DNA from: Gammaproteobacteria bacterium
GTDB taxonomy: Bacteria; Pseudomonadota; Gammaproteobacteria; Pseudomonadales; Pseudohongiellaceae
Assembly (NCBI GenBank): GCA_007571115.1
Contig: RKSA01000143.1
Location: 1-7,579 of the forward strand
DNA: 7,579 nt
Reading direction: 5' to 3'
Shown: positions 7,501 to 7,579 of the stretch, in pieces
Layout: every line of letters starts with the position of its first letter
Numbering within the stretch: the stretch's first letter is position 1
Made by a program: the position numbers and the translations under genes
The notes under the pieces: model-generated
Database searches by the model: none
What the model saw: only the letters and a program-made list of their open reading frames with translations
What the model was told of the DNA's origin: nothing

Positions 7501-7576
7501 GCTGGGCTACGACCCTTATACCCACAACGCCTTCGGCCGGATGCTCAAGCTGGGCCTGCGCTACACCGTCTTCTGA
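4553..7576 (+). CDS. TonB-dependent outer-membrane receptor
   Basis: This 1007-residue protein is an energised outer-membrane importer driven by TonB-ExbB-ExbD. A basic n-region and hydrophobic core (about 21-37) end in a likely cleavage site ASA|QQ after Ala41. The TonB-box-like EEIVVTG is at 56-62. The plug (about 67-195) shows LNLRGLGPERTLVLLNGRR near 123-141 and the conserved IEVLREGAAATYGSDAVAGVAN at 166-187. The barrel follows with usual landmarks: HYNPFSNAIPG after Cys532, FRGPT at 707, NPELEPES near 741, NLLDEPPP at 971-978 and a C-terminal Phe. Eight cysteines form four near pairs (300/315, 476/532, 621/629, 809/815), probably in surface loops. The substrate is not evident. The frame is open from 4472, but that ATG lies inside the divergent symporter gene and has no ribosome site; the ATG at 4553 directly precedes a good signal peptide and was chosen, although its own Shine-Dalgarno is weak. 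The stop is 3 bp before the window end. Confidence 0.92.
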   Translation: MRHTRRGNPETRLAATVRTRFALSAALLVALAVALVSAASAQQAGESDPDAVDAIEEIVVTGSLIRGTPVDGASPVTVLDRASLEAQNSPTVIEIVRNLGLASGNIGETNQFQVNGGEGMATLNLRGLGPERTLVLLNGRRQAYAGWDFGNLININHVPAIAIERIEVLREGAAATYGSDAVAGVANLQTRSRFSGLEVSGNLTSIPGANGDSQFGIIWGTQYAPDSNVVLSWGRQSRSELSVTEREDWVLQPGSVSISSGWSNIGNPGTWFGLGSFPGLLSGGVGGALATGQAFVDPGCGQGSLERYSFDAGVCRFRYIVFDNLAEEDSHDQLFAEWRHSLGENTRLRVDYIRSNTEVPAWKTSPSYPPQALFGAVQYVFDDHPGLADMKSQTANNWGTLGGVFFGRIVGAAGPAEQASRELRSDRINAMLDFRLAELDIILGLTGGSSTGYIERRDAYIDRTALAFRGLGGANCPAQVTPGGDAVTTEAIGGLAVGDTLYAGVTATSVAGVASSPGTGLAAFRSAAGNRCLHYNPFSNAIPGSPHYNASVANDPALLDWMVDSLETARHTTMLQADVQMSGTLGDFAGGPGRFAAGVQLRRNSFKLSANDVTNLALFPCPNPGDDTCTAPTGRFSFLAGVKPLQVEQDVAALFFEAAMPLRDNLDVQAALRYEDYGSIDSIDPKVSLRWQLSDPLALRASFGTTFRGPTPSQVDAASRITILAFISPTSAFKAVDTIGNPELEPESANILNLGAIWEPSPDLQLTFDYWNFDFSDPIVAENQDQLVDAYIAASAAGSTSPVAGQIFCQGGVLCDDGSGAPLAASGIERIVANWVNGPAVSTSGLDLAFQYAFGWGPGRFELTASYNAVLNYDVDPYIKNGVQVAAGYDALGKLNFSNPALPLPDMRSRHSWSYAVGPHSFIWYVNVIGGYEDQRSSPQAQDIGQHLTHDIHYSVSFANTRGSFTASILNLLDEPPPRGTLELGYDPYTHNAFGRMLKLGLRYTVF
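5889..5907. repeat. Short inverted repeat in the receptor gene
   Basis: ccggtgg and ccaccgg form a perfect 7-bp stem around a 5-nt loop. It encodes a Gly/Ser/Thr turn (TGGSSTG) in the barrel and is most likely a by-product of codon use. Confidence 0.35.
6929..6949. repeat. 9-bp-stem hairpin in the receptor gene
   Basis: gctgccagc and gctggcagc form a perfect 9-bp stem around a 3-nt loop (gcc), within an Ala/Gly/Ser stretch (AASAAGS) of a predicted loop before the Cys809/Cys815 pair. No T-run follows, so it is not an intrinsic terminator. Confidence 0.45.
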
Positions 7577-7579
7577 TCG

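Overview
This GC-rich window looks like ordinary chromosome from a Gram-negative proteobacterium. The evidence is a large TonB-dependent outer-membrane receptor with an Ala-rich signal peptide, an EEIVVTG segment and a C-terminal Phe, a Sec-exported M14 metallopeptidase, and a sodium/solute symporter. Gene style and base composition suggest a gammaproteobacterium of the Xanthomonadales/Wenzhouxiangella/Woeseia kind, but this is an impression of style and not a demonstrated placement. No RNA gene, CRISPR array, insertion sequence, integrase or phage gene was seen.

Layout: (1) 1-171 (+) is the C-terminal tail of a small coiled-coil protein with one terminal membrane segment, cut by the window edge. 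(2) 202-3039 (+) is a 945-residue exported M14-family zinc peptidase with all expected zinc-binding and catalytic residues, followed by a glutamine-amidotransferase-like region that lacks a nucleophile Cys and by a C-terminal region joined through a low-complexity linker. (3) 3079-4488 (-) is a 469-residue PutP-like sodium/solute symporter, convergent with the peptidase gene. (4) 4553-7576 (+) is a complete TonB-dependent receptor of about 1007 residues, divergent from the symporter across a 64-bp gap that must hold the symporter promoter and probably the receptor promoter. No non-coding stretch is longer than 64 bp.

The three complete products would sit in three successive compartments: receptor in the outer membrane, peptidase in the periplasm or outside, symporter in the inner membrane. 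This fits a peptide or amino-acid scavenging locus, but orientation shows they are not one operon, and the functional link is inference.

I do not see a clearly new biological system. The items most worth a second look are two purine-rich 9-bp tandem repeat tracts placed in two dispensable parts of the peptidase gene (extreme N-terminus and an interdomain linker), a perfect 20-bp palindrome inside the same gene, the apparently non-catalytic amidotransferase-like domain, and four close cysteine pairs in the receptor.
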